Positions 1 to 8,372 are shown, counted from the stretch's first letter. The stretch is 34,302 nt of DNA from an uncultured Oscillospiraceae bacterium (GCA_900769845.1 CAAGIF010000224.1:1-34302), one strand, 5' to 3'. Numbers and translations are program-made. The notes: generated by a model not told the origin, from the sequence alone.

Positions 1-2
1 AG

Positions 3-1493
3 ACCGGCGACCTGTTCTGCATTGTTCCACTGGATGAAAATGCAACGGTGGCTGTCAGCAAGGGAATCTGGGCTGACAGTAACGGAGAATACATATACGA
101 AGATTCCCTTTACTACAGCGAAAGCGGCGAACCCATCCTGGTGCTGTGCAACAATACCGGATGGGAGCCGGACACGCAAGTGTATATCAGCGGTCCTTCC
201 GGCGAGGCGCTCTGGTATCCCGGGACGGATGATAACGGTTGCGCTGCACCGTTGTGCAATGACAACTGGGATGATCTGTTCATGGACTTTTCTCCCTACC
301 GGGAAATGCTTGCAGCAGAATATAGGCGCATCAAGGAAGATGCGGAGTGGGAGGCAGTTCTACCCACAAAGGAAATGCTGATTGGAAACACATGGATGTG
401 GTCCGGTTATCTCAAGGATGGCCGGGAAACCCGCTATAGTGTAACCTTCCGGGAGGACACGCTGTCTGTCAGCTGGAATGACGGCATCGACAGAATGGAT
501 CATGAGTATCCGGACGCGGTCTGGGAGCTGACCTATGAGGGCGATTATGCGATTCTTTCCATCGACTTCCGGGAGTTTGCCGGTGTCCTTCGGTATAACC
601 TGCTGTACAGCATGTTTTACGAAAGCTTGTATGTGGCGCAGGATGTGGTTCAGGAGGACATGAATATCGGCTGGGAGCCTCTGTCCCGATTCCTGACGAA
701 ACCCACCACACCGGACCCAACCGATATGGCAGGCACATGGGAACTGGTATGGACAGAAGTGGAGGGCGACCGCAGCGAAGCGGCGCCTGGCAGTCAGACC
801 ATCGAGATCACAACGGACTATGAAGGCCTGTACTGGATCAGCTACACAGACAGCGAACGGTCCGGTTGGAGTTATTACAATAAAGAATTGGTGGTTTTTC
901 CCTTCGCATTGTATGATGGCTGCATCAACGATCAGTGGCTCGGCGCAGTAAATTATACCGGCCAATACGGTACCGGGTATGATGTGACGCTGCTGAACTA
1001 TGACATGCTGCTCCTGCAGGAGGAGTGGGTGGTAGATGGCGCCCCCATGGTTGGCTACGGGTATTTCCGACGGGTTTGGGATGATTGTCCGGATTACAGC
1101 ACGGAGTCGCCCTACGATTACGCGATTTCTCAGGGATGGCGCTTGCCGGAACTTGAGGAGCTGGTGGATTCCAACTGGAAATCCTATATCGGCTATGCTT
1201 TGGATCTCACGGATGACAGTGTTCCCGGCGACAACGGCGGCTGGGTGACTGTCTATGATGTGGATGAGATCGGTGCATATACCGAGAGCTATTCCGGCTC
1301 CTGGCGCTATGAGGACGGTATGCTGCACCTTTCCCTTGTTCCTGCCAATGGGAATGGTGTCTTTGTGGACGACAGTTTCCCGGTGCTGATGCTGAACGGC
1401 CAGCTTTGGGTTGGACGAAGCAGCAGTGGCCTCGGTCTCCCGCATTTTTATTCCGATACCCTCGCAGATGTATTGGATCAGCCCAAGGGTTGA
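3..1493 (+). CDS. Large acidic aromatic-rich protein of unknown function, 5' truncated by the window edge
   Basis: The frame is open from the first bases of the window, so the true start lies upstream; the GTG at 48 is only an internal valine codon. About 497 residues are visible, rich in Trp, Tyr, Asp and Gly. The protein appears to be built of successive beta-rich, lipocalin-like modules: one begins near the motif GNTWMWSGYLKDG, a second near MAGTWELVWTEVEGD and a third near SNWKSYIGYALDL. Each starts with a Trp-containing strand and carries GxW or YxG repeats. The composition suits an extracellular or cell-surface protein, but any signal peptide would be outside the window. It is followed by a lipoprotein gene on the same strand, so the two may act together at the envelope. 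I do not recognise the family, and the module boundaries are my inference. Confidence 0.7.
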   Translation, partial: TGDLFCIVPLDENATVAVSKGIWADSNGEYIYEDSLYYSESGEPILVLCNNTGWEPDTQVYISGPSGEALWYPGTDDNGCAAPLCNDNWDDLFMDFSPYREMLAAEYRRIKEDAEWEAVLPTKEMLIGNTWMWSGYLKDGRETRYSVTFREDTLSVSWNDGIDRMDHEYPDAVWELTYEGDYAILSIDFREFAGVLRYNLLYSMFYESLYVAQDVVQEDMNIGWEPLSRFLTKPTTPDPTDMAGTWELVWTEVEGDRSEAAPGSQTIEITTDYEGLYWISYTDSERSGWSYYNKELVVFPFALYDGCINDQWLGAVNYTGQYGTGYDVTLLNYDMLLLQEEWVVDGAPMVGYGYFRRVWDDCPDYSTESPYDYAISQGWRLPELEELVDSNWKSYIGYALDLTDDSVPGDNGGWVTVYDVDEIGAYTESYSGSWRYEDGMLHLSLVPANGNGVFVDDSFPVLMLNGQLWVGRSSSGLGLPHFYSDTLADVLDQPKG

Positions 1494-1530
1494 GAAAGAG
1501 ATGACGGAATGACCCAAATCACAATTATCT

Positions 1531-1558
1531 GCAGCGCTTTCCATTGTGGAAATGCTGC
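1531..1558 (+). terminator. Weak terminator-like hairpin after the first gene
   Basis: An imperfect inverted repeat pairs GCAGCgcTTTCCA with TGGAAATGCTGC around a short loop and is followed by a broken T stretch. It lies 38 bases after the stop codon of the first gene and before the lipoprotein gene. The poor T tract makes its strength doubtful. Confidence 0.4.
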
Positions 1559-1655
1559 TTTCCCTTCTGGTGGAGCAGCTGCCGGTACAGAGATCACAGA
1601 AATCAAAGCTGTCGTTTTGGAAACATTATTTGATTTATAAAAAGGAGGAAGTATT

Positions 1656-3089
1656 ATGAAAAGAATTCTTGCGTTGCTACTGGTACTGATCATGATACTG
1701 GGTCTTGTGGCCTGCGGCGGTAAGGACAAGAAAAACGAAGACCCCAACCTGATCACAATCGGTGATCATCAGGCTCTGTTCACCGGTGCCTATATCACCA
1801 CGGACTTCGACGGTGACGATGCCCTCGTTGCGTCCTTCACCTACACCAACAACAGTGAAGAAAACAACTCCTTCATGTGGGCCATGTTCTACAGTCCCAT
1901 GCAGGGCGGCATAGAGCTGGAGAACTCCACGATCTTCGAGAGTGCAGACTCTTATGATTACATCGGCAAAGATAATATGAAGGATGTGGCACCCGGCTCC
2001 AGCCTGGATGTTGCCCTTACCTACAAACTGAACAATACGGTGGATCCCGTCATCATCAGCTTCTCTGACCTGCTGGACAAGGAAACCGGTGAGATCACCA
2101 TCGATGTGGCCAAGCTGGAAGTCAAGACTGCACCCGATGCAGAAGAATCGGAAGGGTCTGAGGAGGCTCCCGAGGAAGCTCCCGAGGAAGCCCCTGAGTT
2201 ATCCGGTATCCAAGCATGGTCCGGCGACTACTATGGCTACTGGGTCATCGATTCCGTCTGGGAAAATGTGAGCGATTGGGTCGAAGAGGGCAATTACTGG
2301 GATGCCTGTGCCACCCTGGAGCTGAACGAAGACGGTACCGGCAACCTGACTATCTGGGACGAAGACTTCCCCAAGAACGATCCTCTTGCACAGATGGGTA
2401 TCACCGCATCTGAAACCGCAGGCGTGGGCCGTTTCGTTTGTGAAGACGGCGCGTTCCTGGGCCTGCCTCTGGCCCATGCCGATTGGCTGTGGTACACCGA
2501 TGCTACGGAATACGGCGACATGTTCGTGATCACCGGTCAGTTTGCTGACGGCGAGGATGATTTCTGGTATGAGATCTATCTGCGTCCCTGGGGAACCGAC
2601 TGGTCCGATGTGGCAGCCAACAACGAGCCGATTCCTTACTACTATGATGACTGGTATGTTCCTCTGGTGAATAGCGGCGTAACAGAAGCACCTGTAGGTT
2701 ATGTGGCAGGTGAGAGTGTGGCGCAGTCCGAAGTTCCCACCGAGGAGACTGCTGAAGAACCCACGGAAGCTCCTGCCGAAACCCCCGCAGTAAGCGTCCC
2801 CTTCGATCCTGGCATTACCCTCGGCGACGGTGCGGTAACCCTGCAGCAGTTAAAGGATTTCAAGGCCTGGGTCGCTGGCCTCAGCTCCAAGCCTACTCAC
2901 AAGGAAATGGTTGCACAAATGGGTGTGGATCCCCGTCCCAGCAACCTGAATATGTGGAAAAAGGGCGAGCAGATCGTCTACAGCTGGACCGATGGCAAGG
3001 ACTTTGTCACCGTCACCTTAATTCCCACTGAGGACGGCAGCAGCTGGACATACAAAGCCATTTCCTGGACCGGCGGTGTTAACGGTTGA
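1656..3089 (+). CDS. DUF5067-like lipoprotein
   Basis: A 477-residue lipoprotein. Residues 1-20 form a short positively charged start, a hydrophobic stretch and the lipobox LVAC with Cys20, so the mature protein should be anchored on the outer face of the membrane. Residues about 35-155 resemble DUF5067 (TYTNNSEENNSFMWA, then VAPGSSLDVALTY), an immunoglobulin-like fold seen in clostridial lipoproteins. An acidic EEAP repeat then leads to a Trp/Tyr-rich middle domain (about 185-345), a second Pro/Glu/Thr linker, and a C-terminal domain of about 95 residues after LGDGAVTLQQLKDF. The start follows an AAAAGGAGG ribosome binding site with normal spacing. The ligand is unknown. The lipoprotein call is secure; the domain assignments are by eye. 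Confidence 0.85.
   Translation: MKRILALLLVLIMILGLVACGGKDKKNEDPNLITIGDHQALFTGAYITTDFDGDDALVASFTYTNNSEENNSFMWAMFYSPMQGGIELENSTIFESADSYDYIGKDNMKDVAPGSSLDVALTYKLNNTVDPVIISFSDLLDKETGEITIDVAKLEVKTAPDAEESEGSEEAPEEAPEEAPELSGIQAWSGDYYGYWVIDSVWENVSDWVEEGNYWDACATLELNEDGTGNLTIWDEDFPKNDPLAQMGITASETAGVGRFVCEDGAFLGLPLAHADWLWYTDATEYGDMFVITGQFADGEDDFWYEIYLRPWGTDWSDVAANNEPIPYYYDDWYVPLVNSGVTEAPVGYVAGESVAQSEVPTEETAEEPTEAPAETPAVSVPFDPGITLGDGAVTLQQLKDFKAWVAGLSSKPTHKEMVAQMGVDPRPSNLNMWKKGEQIVYSWTDGKDFVTVTLIPTEDGSSWTYKAISWTGGVNG
2160..2198 (+). repeat. Short in-frame 12-base tandem repeat (EEAP x3)
   Basis: Three consecutive, slightly diverged 12-base units encode Glu-Glu-Ala-Pro, followed by one more Glu codon. The repeat forms a flexible acidic linker between the first and second domains of the lipoprotein. 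Such a tract could vary in copy number between strains by slippage. Confidence 0.75.
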
Positions 3090-3248
3090 TAAACGGCATG
3101 TATGAAATCGCAGCGGTGTTCTTCGCGGCCCTGACCGCAAGGGAAGAACATCTATGTGCAGAGTAATTGCATTGTTGCCTGTCCTGATTATGGCGTTGAA
3201 AGTGATATTGGCGACAGAAATAACAGACTGATCAAAAGTGAGAAGTTC

Positions 3249-3290
3249 CCCCGGAAGGTAACTGCACAGTTCCTTCCGGGGATATTTTTT
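3249..3290 (+). terminator. Strong intrinsic terminator downstream of the lipoprotein gene
   Basis: CCCCGGAAGG pairs perfectly with CCTTCCGGGG. Inside that stem AACTG pairs with CAGTT around a two-base CA loop, with one bulged T, giving about 15 base pairs. A run of six T follows within four bases. It lies 160 bases after the lipoprotein stop codon. The 159 bases between hold no convincing gene, only a GTTCTTC/GAAGAAC hairpin without a T run at about 3118-3149. Confidence 0.85.
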
Positions 3291-3294
3291 CTAT

Positions 3295-3713
3295 CAATGT
3301 GTTACTAATGTGGTCAAAAATCCTCAGGGTATCATGGAAGAATGGCTGAAAGCGTACATTCTCCAGATCAATTCCGATCAACAGCCTGTTATCGTCCCGA
3401 TTGCGTCTTCCTTGGAAACTGTACGCGGGCAAATTGCCGCACTCCAGCAGCAAGATAAGCTTTGAAAATACCTGGCGAAAGGAATATATTCCGTGGAGAT
3501 ATTCACAAAATGAAATCTTGCTTTAGAGAATGAAATCAAGCCGCTGCGGGAATCTGAAGAAGATTTTCTGAAGCAAAAAGTGAAGGAAAACAAAAAGGGG
3601 TCGCACATACACAGAGCATTCCCGCTGCACAACACATTCCGGAAAGCTATCCTCTGCTGACCAAGGGGAAAAAGAACCATCTCTGTAGGCAAGCAGTACA
3701 ACATTTTTCGTAA
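3295..3713 (+). pseudogene. Decayed C-terminal remnant of a large serine recombinase
   Basis: One frame from 3295 to 3660 reads through two in-frame TGA codons (3463 and 3511). Conceptual translation gives a helical segment (QGIMEEWLKAYILQI), a spacer, AALQQQDKL, stop, KYLAKGIYSVEIFTK, stop, then NLALENEIKPLRESEEDFLK. The pattern GIYSVEIF(T)xR with flanking coiled coil matches the C-terminal region of large serine recombinases of clostridial integrative elements. The second TGA sits where the family usually has Arg, as expected from a CGA to TGA change. A further Lys/Leu-rich stretch in another frame (3630-3713) may be the continuation after a frameshift. No resolvase domain, zinc ribbon, start codon or ribosome binding site remains. 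It is probably the trace of an integrated element. Confidence 0.6.
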
Positions 3714-3729
3714 AACCAAGGTTTCTCAC

Positions 3730-3759
3730 TCGACTTTTAACCCCCTCGCATGGTATAAT
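3730..3759 (+). promoter_or_regulatory. Promoter for the GTPase-NYN gene
   Basis: TCGACT (3730-3735), an 18-base spacer and TATAAT (3754-3759) preceded by TGG form a sigma-A-type promoter. Transcription would begin around 3766, giving a leader of under 30 bases before the ATG at 3793. Confidence 0.7.
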
Positions 3760-3792
3760 GACGTAAATTTCCATGAGAGGGGGCGTTTTTTT
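3741..3792 (+). promoter_or_regulatory. Terminator-like dyad that overlaps the promoter and the ribosome binding site
   Basis: CCCCCTCGCATGG (3741-3753) pairs with CCATGAGAGGGGG (3771-3783) at 12 of 13 positions around a 17-base loop, followed by CG and seven T. The right arm contains the only purine-rich ribosome binding site for the ATG at 3793. The loop begins with the TATAAT box. A transcript arriving from upstream would contain both arms and could terminate or hide the ribosome binding site. A transcript starting at the local promoter would lack the left arm. The pairing is seen; the role is inferred. Confidence 0.6.
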
Positions 3793-6327
3793 ATGCCTGA
3801 TCAAGTGAAAAAGACGCCATGTTGTACGGGTCTGTTAGCCCATGTGGACGCAGGAAAAACCACCTTATCCGAAGCGTTGCTGTACTCCACCGGCGCAAGA
3901 CGCGCCCTTGGCAGAGTGGATCACGGGGACGCCTATCTGGACAGCCATATTCTGGAACGCCAGCGGGGAATCACCATTTTCTCCAAGCAGGCGCGGATCT
4001 CCACGGAGCGTCTGGACATTACTCTGGTGGACACCCCGGGACATGTGGACTTTGGCGCGGAAGCGGAGCGGACTCTTCCCATTCTGGACTGCGCCATACT
4101 GGTGATCAGCGCAGCCGACGGCGTGCAGGCTCATACCCTGACCCTTTGGCGGCTGCTGGAGCAGTATCACATTCCCACATTTGTTTTTGTCAACAAAATG
4201 GATCTGCCGGATACAGACCGGCGGGAATTAATGACACGGCTGCAGCAGGAGCTGAGTCCGGGCTGCGTGGATTTTGAAGCCGGCGCCGAAGCGATCGCAG
4301 AAGCCGCCGCCATGTGTGACGAAGCCCTTCTGGAAACCTATCTGGAAACCGGTACGGTTACTGACGGCAATCTGCGGGGTCTGATCGCAGAAAGACGGCT
4401 GTTTCCCTGCTGCTTCGGCTCCGCTCTGAAGCTGGAGGGCGTAGACCCGCTGATTGACCTGATCGACACCTATGCCCCCGCCGCCCCCCGGCAGGACGCC
4501 TTCGGCGCACGGGTCTACAAGATCTCCCGGGACCCCCAGGGTAACCGGCTGACCTGGATGAAAATCACCGGCGGCAGCCTGCAAACCCGGGACACCCTGC
4601 GTTATGTAAACCAAAAGGGCACCGAGCTGGAAGAAAAGGTCCTGCAGCTGCGGCTATACTCCGGCGAGAGATTCACCCCGGCAGAGCGGGTGGATTCCGG
4701 TATGCTCTGCGCGGTGACAGGATTGTCGGAAACCTTTGCCGGCCAGGGACTCGGAATCGAACCTGCGGGAAAAGCGCCGGTTCTGGAGCCGGTAATGACC
4801 TACCGAGTGGAACTTCCCAAGGGGGCGGATCCCAGCGTAGTCCTGCCCAAGCTGCGGCTGCTGGAGGAGGAAGATCCCCAGCTTCATATTCTCTGGGACC
4901 GAGGCAACATTCTTGTGCAGATCATGGGTAAAGTCCAGCTTGAGATCTTCCGGAATCTGGTGCAGCAGCGGTTCGGCTTGGATATTTCCCTGGGCAGCGG
5001 CAGCATTTTCTACAAGGAAACCATCGAAAACACCGTGGAGGGCGTGGGCCACTACGAACCCCTGCGGCATTACGCCGAGGTCCACGTGCTTTTGGAACCA
5101 CTGCCCCGGGGTTCGGGACTGGTGTTCGACACCGTCTGCTCCACCGACGTTCTGGATTGGACTTATCAGAGCCTGATCCTCAGCCACATGTCAGAAAAGA
5201 CCCACCGGGGCGTGCTCACCGGCGCGCCGGTAACGGATATGAAGATCACTCTGCTGGTGGGCAAGGCCCATCTGAAGCACACCGAGGGCGGCGATATGCG
5301 CCAGGCCACCTACCGGGCCATCCGCCAGGGTTTGATGCAGGCCCGTTCTCTTCTGCTGGAGCCCTGGTACCGCTTTACCCTCACCCTGCCCACCCCCGCT
5401 CTGGGACGGGCCATTACGGACATCCGGGCCATGAGCGGTGAATTTGATTCCCCGGAATCTGCGGGAACCTTTTCCATCCTCCGGGGCAGGATCCCCGCAG
5501 CAGAGCTGGGAGATTATGCAGACACCCTGGCATCCTACACCCAGGGCCGGGGCAGATTGCAGATTGCCCTGGACAGCTACGCTCCCTGCCACAACACCCA
5601 GACCGTTCTGGAGCAGACCGCCTATGATCCGGAAGCTGATCTGGAAAACACCCCGGATTCCGTTTTCTGCAGCCACGGAGCGGGCTTTACCGTGAAATGG
5701 CGGGATGTAAAAAACTATATGCATCTGGAAAGCGGTCTTAAGGAACAGAAACAGCCCCAGATCATCACCGGCCACACCCGGCTGGATGACAAGGAACTGG
5801 AAGCCATTATGCAGCGGGAATTCGGCCCGGTGAAGCGGCCTGTTTACCATGCTCCCGCCAACCGTCCCGCCACAGAGGAGATCTCCATCAAACCACCCAA
5901 GCGCAAAGCCATCATCGTGGACGGATATAACATTATTTTCGCCTGGGAAGATCTTGCTGCGCTGGCCAAGGAGGATCTGGAGGCCGCCCGACGGCAGCTT
6001 TGCAGCGCCCTTTCCAATTATGCCGGCTTCCGCAAATGCTATCTGGTTCTGGTATTCGACGGCTATAAGGTCAAGGGAAACCTGGGAGAGAAGACCCAGT
6101 TCCACAACATCCAGGTGGTTTATACCAAAGAAGGGGAAACTGCCGATGCCTACATTGAATCCCTAATTGCTCAGATTGGCGCCAACTATGCGGTTCGTGT
6201 GGCGACCTCCGACGCGCTGGTGCAGCTCGCCGGCTTCCGCACCGGCGTTCTGCGGATGTCCGCCCGGGAATTGCGGGAGGAGATTGAAGAAGCCTCCAAG
6301 CAAATGCGGCAGCATTACGGAAGCTGA
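3793..6327 (+). CDS. Tet(M)/EF-G-like ribosome-associated GTPase fused to a YacP/Rae1-type NYN nuclease domain
   Basis: 844 residues against about 640 for Tet(M). GTPase motifs are complete: AHVDAGKT (16-23), QRGIT (57-61), DTPGH (80-84), NKMD (134-137) and GSA near 210. Ribosomal-protection-type domains II-V follow to about residue 620. After a linker, residues 703-844 form a PIN-like NYN domain with IIVDGYNIIFAW, LVFDGYK, ADAYIE and VATSDALVQL, whose acidic residues (about D710, D756, D785, D807) fit the metal site of this nuclease family. B. subtilis Rae1 (YacP) cleaves mRNA in the ribosomal A site, and Tet(M)/EF-G proteins enter that site. The fusion therefore suggests a GTPase that delivers an mRNA nuclease to ribosomes, perhaps stalled or drug-bound ones. 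That function is inferred, and tetracycline resistance should not be assumed. ATG follows GAGAGGGGG at nine bases. Confidence 0.9.
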   Translation: MPDQVKKTPCCTGLLAHVDAGKTTLSEALLYSTGARRALGRVDHGDAYLDSHILERQRGITIFSKQARISTERLDITLVDTPGHVDFGAEAERTLPILDCAILVISAADGVQAHTLTLWRLLEQYHIPTFVFVNKMDLPDTDRRELMTRLQQELSPGCVDFEAGAEAIAEAAAMCDEALLETYLETGTVTDGNLRGLIAERRLFPCCFGSALKLEGVDPLIDLIDTYAPAAPRQDAFGARVYKISRDPQGNRLTWMKITGGSLQTRDTLRYVNQKGTELEEKVLQLRLYSGERFTPAERVDSGMLCAVTGLSETFAGQGLGIEPAGKAPVLEPVMTYRVELPKGADPSVVLPKLRLLEEEDPQLHILWDRGNILVQIMGKVQLEIFRNLVQQRFGLDISLGSGSIFYKETIENTVEGVGHYEPLRHYAEVHVLLEPLPRGSGLVFDTVCSTDVLDWTYQSLILSHMSEKTHRGVLTGAPVTDMKITLLVGKAHLKHTEGGDMRQATYRAIRQGLMQARSLLLEPWYRFTLTLPTPALGRAITDIRAMSGEFDSPESAGTFSILRGRIPAAELGDYADTLASYTQGRGRLQIALDSYAPCHNTQTVLEQTAYDPEADLENTPDSVFCSHGAGFTVKWRDVKNYMHLESGLKEQKQPQIITGHTRLDDKELEAIMQREFGPVKRPVYHAPANRPATEEISIKPPKRKAIIVDGYNIIFAWEDLAALAKEDLEAARRQLCSALSNYAGFRKCYLVLVFDGYKVKGNLGEKTQFHNIQVVYTKEGETADAYIESLIAQIGANYAVRVATSDALVQLAGFRTGVLRMSARELREEIEEASKQMRQHYGS

Positions 6328-6414
6328 CTTTTTTGAAAAAATATCAGTGAGCTCTTCCCTTTTTCCGCCGAATATTGTAGAATATTGGTATCCTGATTAT
6401 AAGGAGGCACCCCC

Positions 6415-6876
6415 ATGAGCCATCATCGCCACTACAGCCATGCTGACCCCAAGCTGGATGCCCACATCGCCAAGCAGGCTACCCGGGATCGCCGGGTGGA
6501 ACACGCATTTCGGCGGGTCCTGCACTTTCTGGAGATCCTCATCGCTGTGATTACCATTCTGGCGCTGCTTGCCGCCCTGGTTCTGGAAGTTTACCGGATG
6601 GTTACCCTGGCTGACTACCTGTCCGATGTAGAAACCATTCTGCACAATCTGCTGACCATTGTGGTTGGTCTGGAATTTGTGCGAATGCTTATTGACGCCA
6701 CCCCCGCCAATATCCTGGAGGTACTGACCGTGGCTATTACCCGCCATGTGGTTCTGAGCCATGACGATCCCTGGAGTAATGTGGCATGTGTGGCCTGCAT
6801 CGCCGGTCTGTTTGCCATCCGGCGGTATCTGATCCGGCGGACGGAGCTCCAGACAGAGCTGGTAGAAACAGAATAA
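6415..6876 (+). CDS. PsiE-like small integral membrane protein
   Basis: 153 residues. A His- and charge-rich cytoplasmic N terminus (about 1-35) is followed by hydrophobic helices near 38-60, 78-95 and 122-135. The segment GLEFVRMLIDATPANILEVL followed by AITRHVVL resembles the phosphate-starvation-inducible PsiE family, in which this stretch is the conserved core. The biochemical role of the family is unknown. It begins with ATG after AAGGAGG at good spacing, 87 bases behind the GTPase-NYN gene with no clear terminator between, so the two may be co-transcribed. No phosphate regulon site was recognised. Confidence 0.7.
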   Translation: MSHHRHYSHADPKLDAHIAKQATRDRRVEHAFRRVLHFLEILIAVITILALLAALVLEVYRMVTLADYLSDVETILHNLLTIVVGLEFVRMLIDATPANILEVLTVAITRHVVLSHDDPWSNVACVACIAGLFAIRRYLIRRTELQTELVETE

Positions 6877-6895
6877 CACCCCCATAGGCAAAGAA

Positions 6896-6925
6896 ATCCG
6901 GCTGCCAAAGCAGCCGGATCTTTTT
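6896..6925. terminator. Bidirectional terminator between the converging psiE-like and MATE genes
   Basis: ATCCGGCTGC and GCAGCCGGAT form a perfect 10-base-pair stem with a CAAA loop and a CTTTTT tail on the plus strand. On the minus strand the same stem is followed by TTTCTTT, so it can also end MATE transcription. Confidence 0.85.
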
Positions 6926-6941
6926 ATACGGTTTTTACCAA

Positions 6942-8321
6942 TTACGGTCTTTCTCCGAACATTTTCCTTTTCCATCTGCCCAGAGAGAACACCACAACAG
7001 AGATCAGCATACCCAATGTCCAGGAAATCATCAGAGAGCCAAAAAGCGCGACGGGGTTACCGTGGGGATATTCCGCGCTTCGGGTCAGATAGGCCAGCAG
7101 ATACGCCACGGGCACCCGGATCAGAATGGTGGAGATGATGGATATCCACATAGGACTAACCGTGTCGCCGGCGCCCCGCATAACGCCGCCCAGCACCTGG
7201 GTGACGGAAATACAGATATATCCCACCGCCATGATCCGAATCATCCGGGTCGCCAGGTCAATCAGCGCCTGTGTATCGGTAAAGAAACCGAACAGCACCG
7301 GACTGCAAAACAGCAGGATCACGGTGATCACGGTGGCAAAGGCCGCAGCCAAAAGGCCGCCCTGCTTCACCCCCTTGGTGACCCGGTCAAATTTCCCCGC
7401 GCCCACATTCTGGCCCGTGTAAACGCTCATTGCCTGACCGAAGGTGAAATTGGGCATCATGGCGAAGCCGTCCACCCGCATCACGATCACATTGCAGGCC
7501 ACCACGGTTTTGCCCATGGCGTTGGTCAGATTCAGTACCACCATGCCCGCAGTTGCCATGATTGCTTGGGTAATACCCGAAGGAATACCGATCTTCAGAA
7601 TCCGGCCTGCCACCGTGGGAATCAGCTTCATGGTCTTCAGGTTCAAATCGAACAGATCCTTCATGCTGGTCAGCTTGATATAGCAGAAAACAGCGGAGAT
7701 GGCCTGGGAAACAACGGTTGCCAATGCCACGCCGGCAACGCCCATGCTCCGGACGAACCACAGATCCAGCCCCACATTCAGCGCTGCTGCCAGCAGCAGG
7801 AATCCCAGGGCGGAAACACTGTCGCCCAGTCCCCGGAGAACGCCGGACAGCATATTATAGAAGAAGAAACCCACGATCCCCAGGAAATAGATATTCAGAT
7901 ACTGGGCGCACCAATCGATAATGGTAGGATCCGTGCCCAGCAGTGTCAGCAGAGGCATGGTCACAAAGGGACCCACTGCCATGATCACCACCGTTGCGAT
8001 GGCAGAAAGGGCGATGCAGTTGCCAATGGCCTTAGTCAGACCCTCCCGGTCTTTGGCGCCAAAGCTCTGGGATACCACGATGCCCGCGCCGGTGGAAATA
8101 CCCACAAACAGGGCCAGCAGCAGATTTAAGATGGGCATTGCGCTGCCTACCGCGGACAGAGCGTCATCGCCCACAAACTTACCGACAATAATAGAATCGG
8201 CGGTATTGTATAATTGCTGCGCCACATTGCCCAGCAGCATGGGCAGGGAAAATTCCATGATCCGCTTCCAGGGAGAACCCAGGGTCATATCCTTGGCGGA
8301 AAATAAACTTTTCAAATTCAC
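6942..8321 (-). CDS. MATE family efflux transporter
   Basis: 459 residues with about twelve hydrophobic helices in two related halves. Each half begins with the MATE signature: LPMLLGNVAQQLYNTADSIIVG near residues 29-50 and IGIPSGITQAIMATAGMVVLN in the second half. Such proteins expel cationic drugs, metabolites or toxins in exchange for Na+ or H+; the substrate cannot be read from the sequence. The start is GTG at 8321, preceded on its strand by AAAGGAG eight bases upstream. The gene stands alone on the minus strand with its own promoter and shares a terminator with its convergent neighbour. Confidence 0.92.
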   Translation of the reverse strand: MNLKSLFSAKDMTLGSPWKRIMEFSLPMLLGNVAQQLYNTADSIIVGKFVGDDALSAVGSAMPILNLLLALFVGISTGAGIVVSQSFGAKDREGLTKAIGNCIALSAIATVVIMAVGPFVTMPLLTLLGTDPTIIDWCAQYLNIYFLGIVGFFFYNMLSGVLRGLGDSVSALGFLLLAAALNVGLDLWFVRSMGVAGVALATVVSQAISAVFCYIKLTSMKDLFDLNLKTMKLIPTVAGRILKIGIPSGITQAIMATAGMVVLNLTNAMGKTVVACNVIVMRVDGFAMMPNFTFGQAMSVYTGQNVGAGKFDRVTKGVKQGGLLAAAFATVITVILLFCSPVLFGFFTDTQALIDLATRMIRIMAVGYICISVTQVLGGVMRGAGDTVSPMWISIISTILIRVPVAYLLAYLTRSAEYPHGNPVALFGSLMISWTLGMLISVVVFSLGRWKRKMFGERP

Positions 8322-8372
8322 GGTTTTGTCTCCTTTAATGTACAGAGGATTGCGCTACGCATACATCAACAT

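Noticed and set aside
1543..1661. Open frame of about 39 codons ending as ATGA over the lipoprotein start
   Set aside because: No ribosome binding site, and it overlaps a hairpin and the lipoprotein ribosome binding site; codon use is not gene-like.
3153..3230. 25-codon hydrophobic frame starting MCRVIALLPVL
   Set aside because: No ribosome binding site, lies in a decayed region and has no recognisable relatives; most likely chance.
3793..6327. Calling the GTPase a tetracycline-resistance determinant
   Set aside because: It is as likely to be a housekeeping or stress ribosome factor; the fused nuclease domain and lack of mobile resistance context argue against a simple tet gene.
7062..8129. 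Long plus-strand open frame opposite the MATE gene
   Set aside because: Antisense shadow of a clear MATE transporter; the translation is His/Gln-rich and without domains. The same applies to long frames opposite glgC, glgD, glgA, rnfB, the alpha-galactosidase, the GH13 enzyme and dapA.
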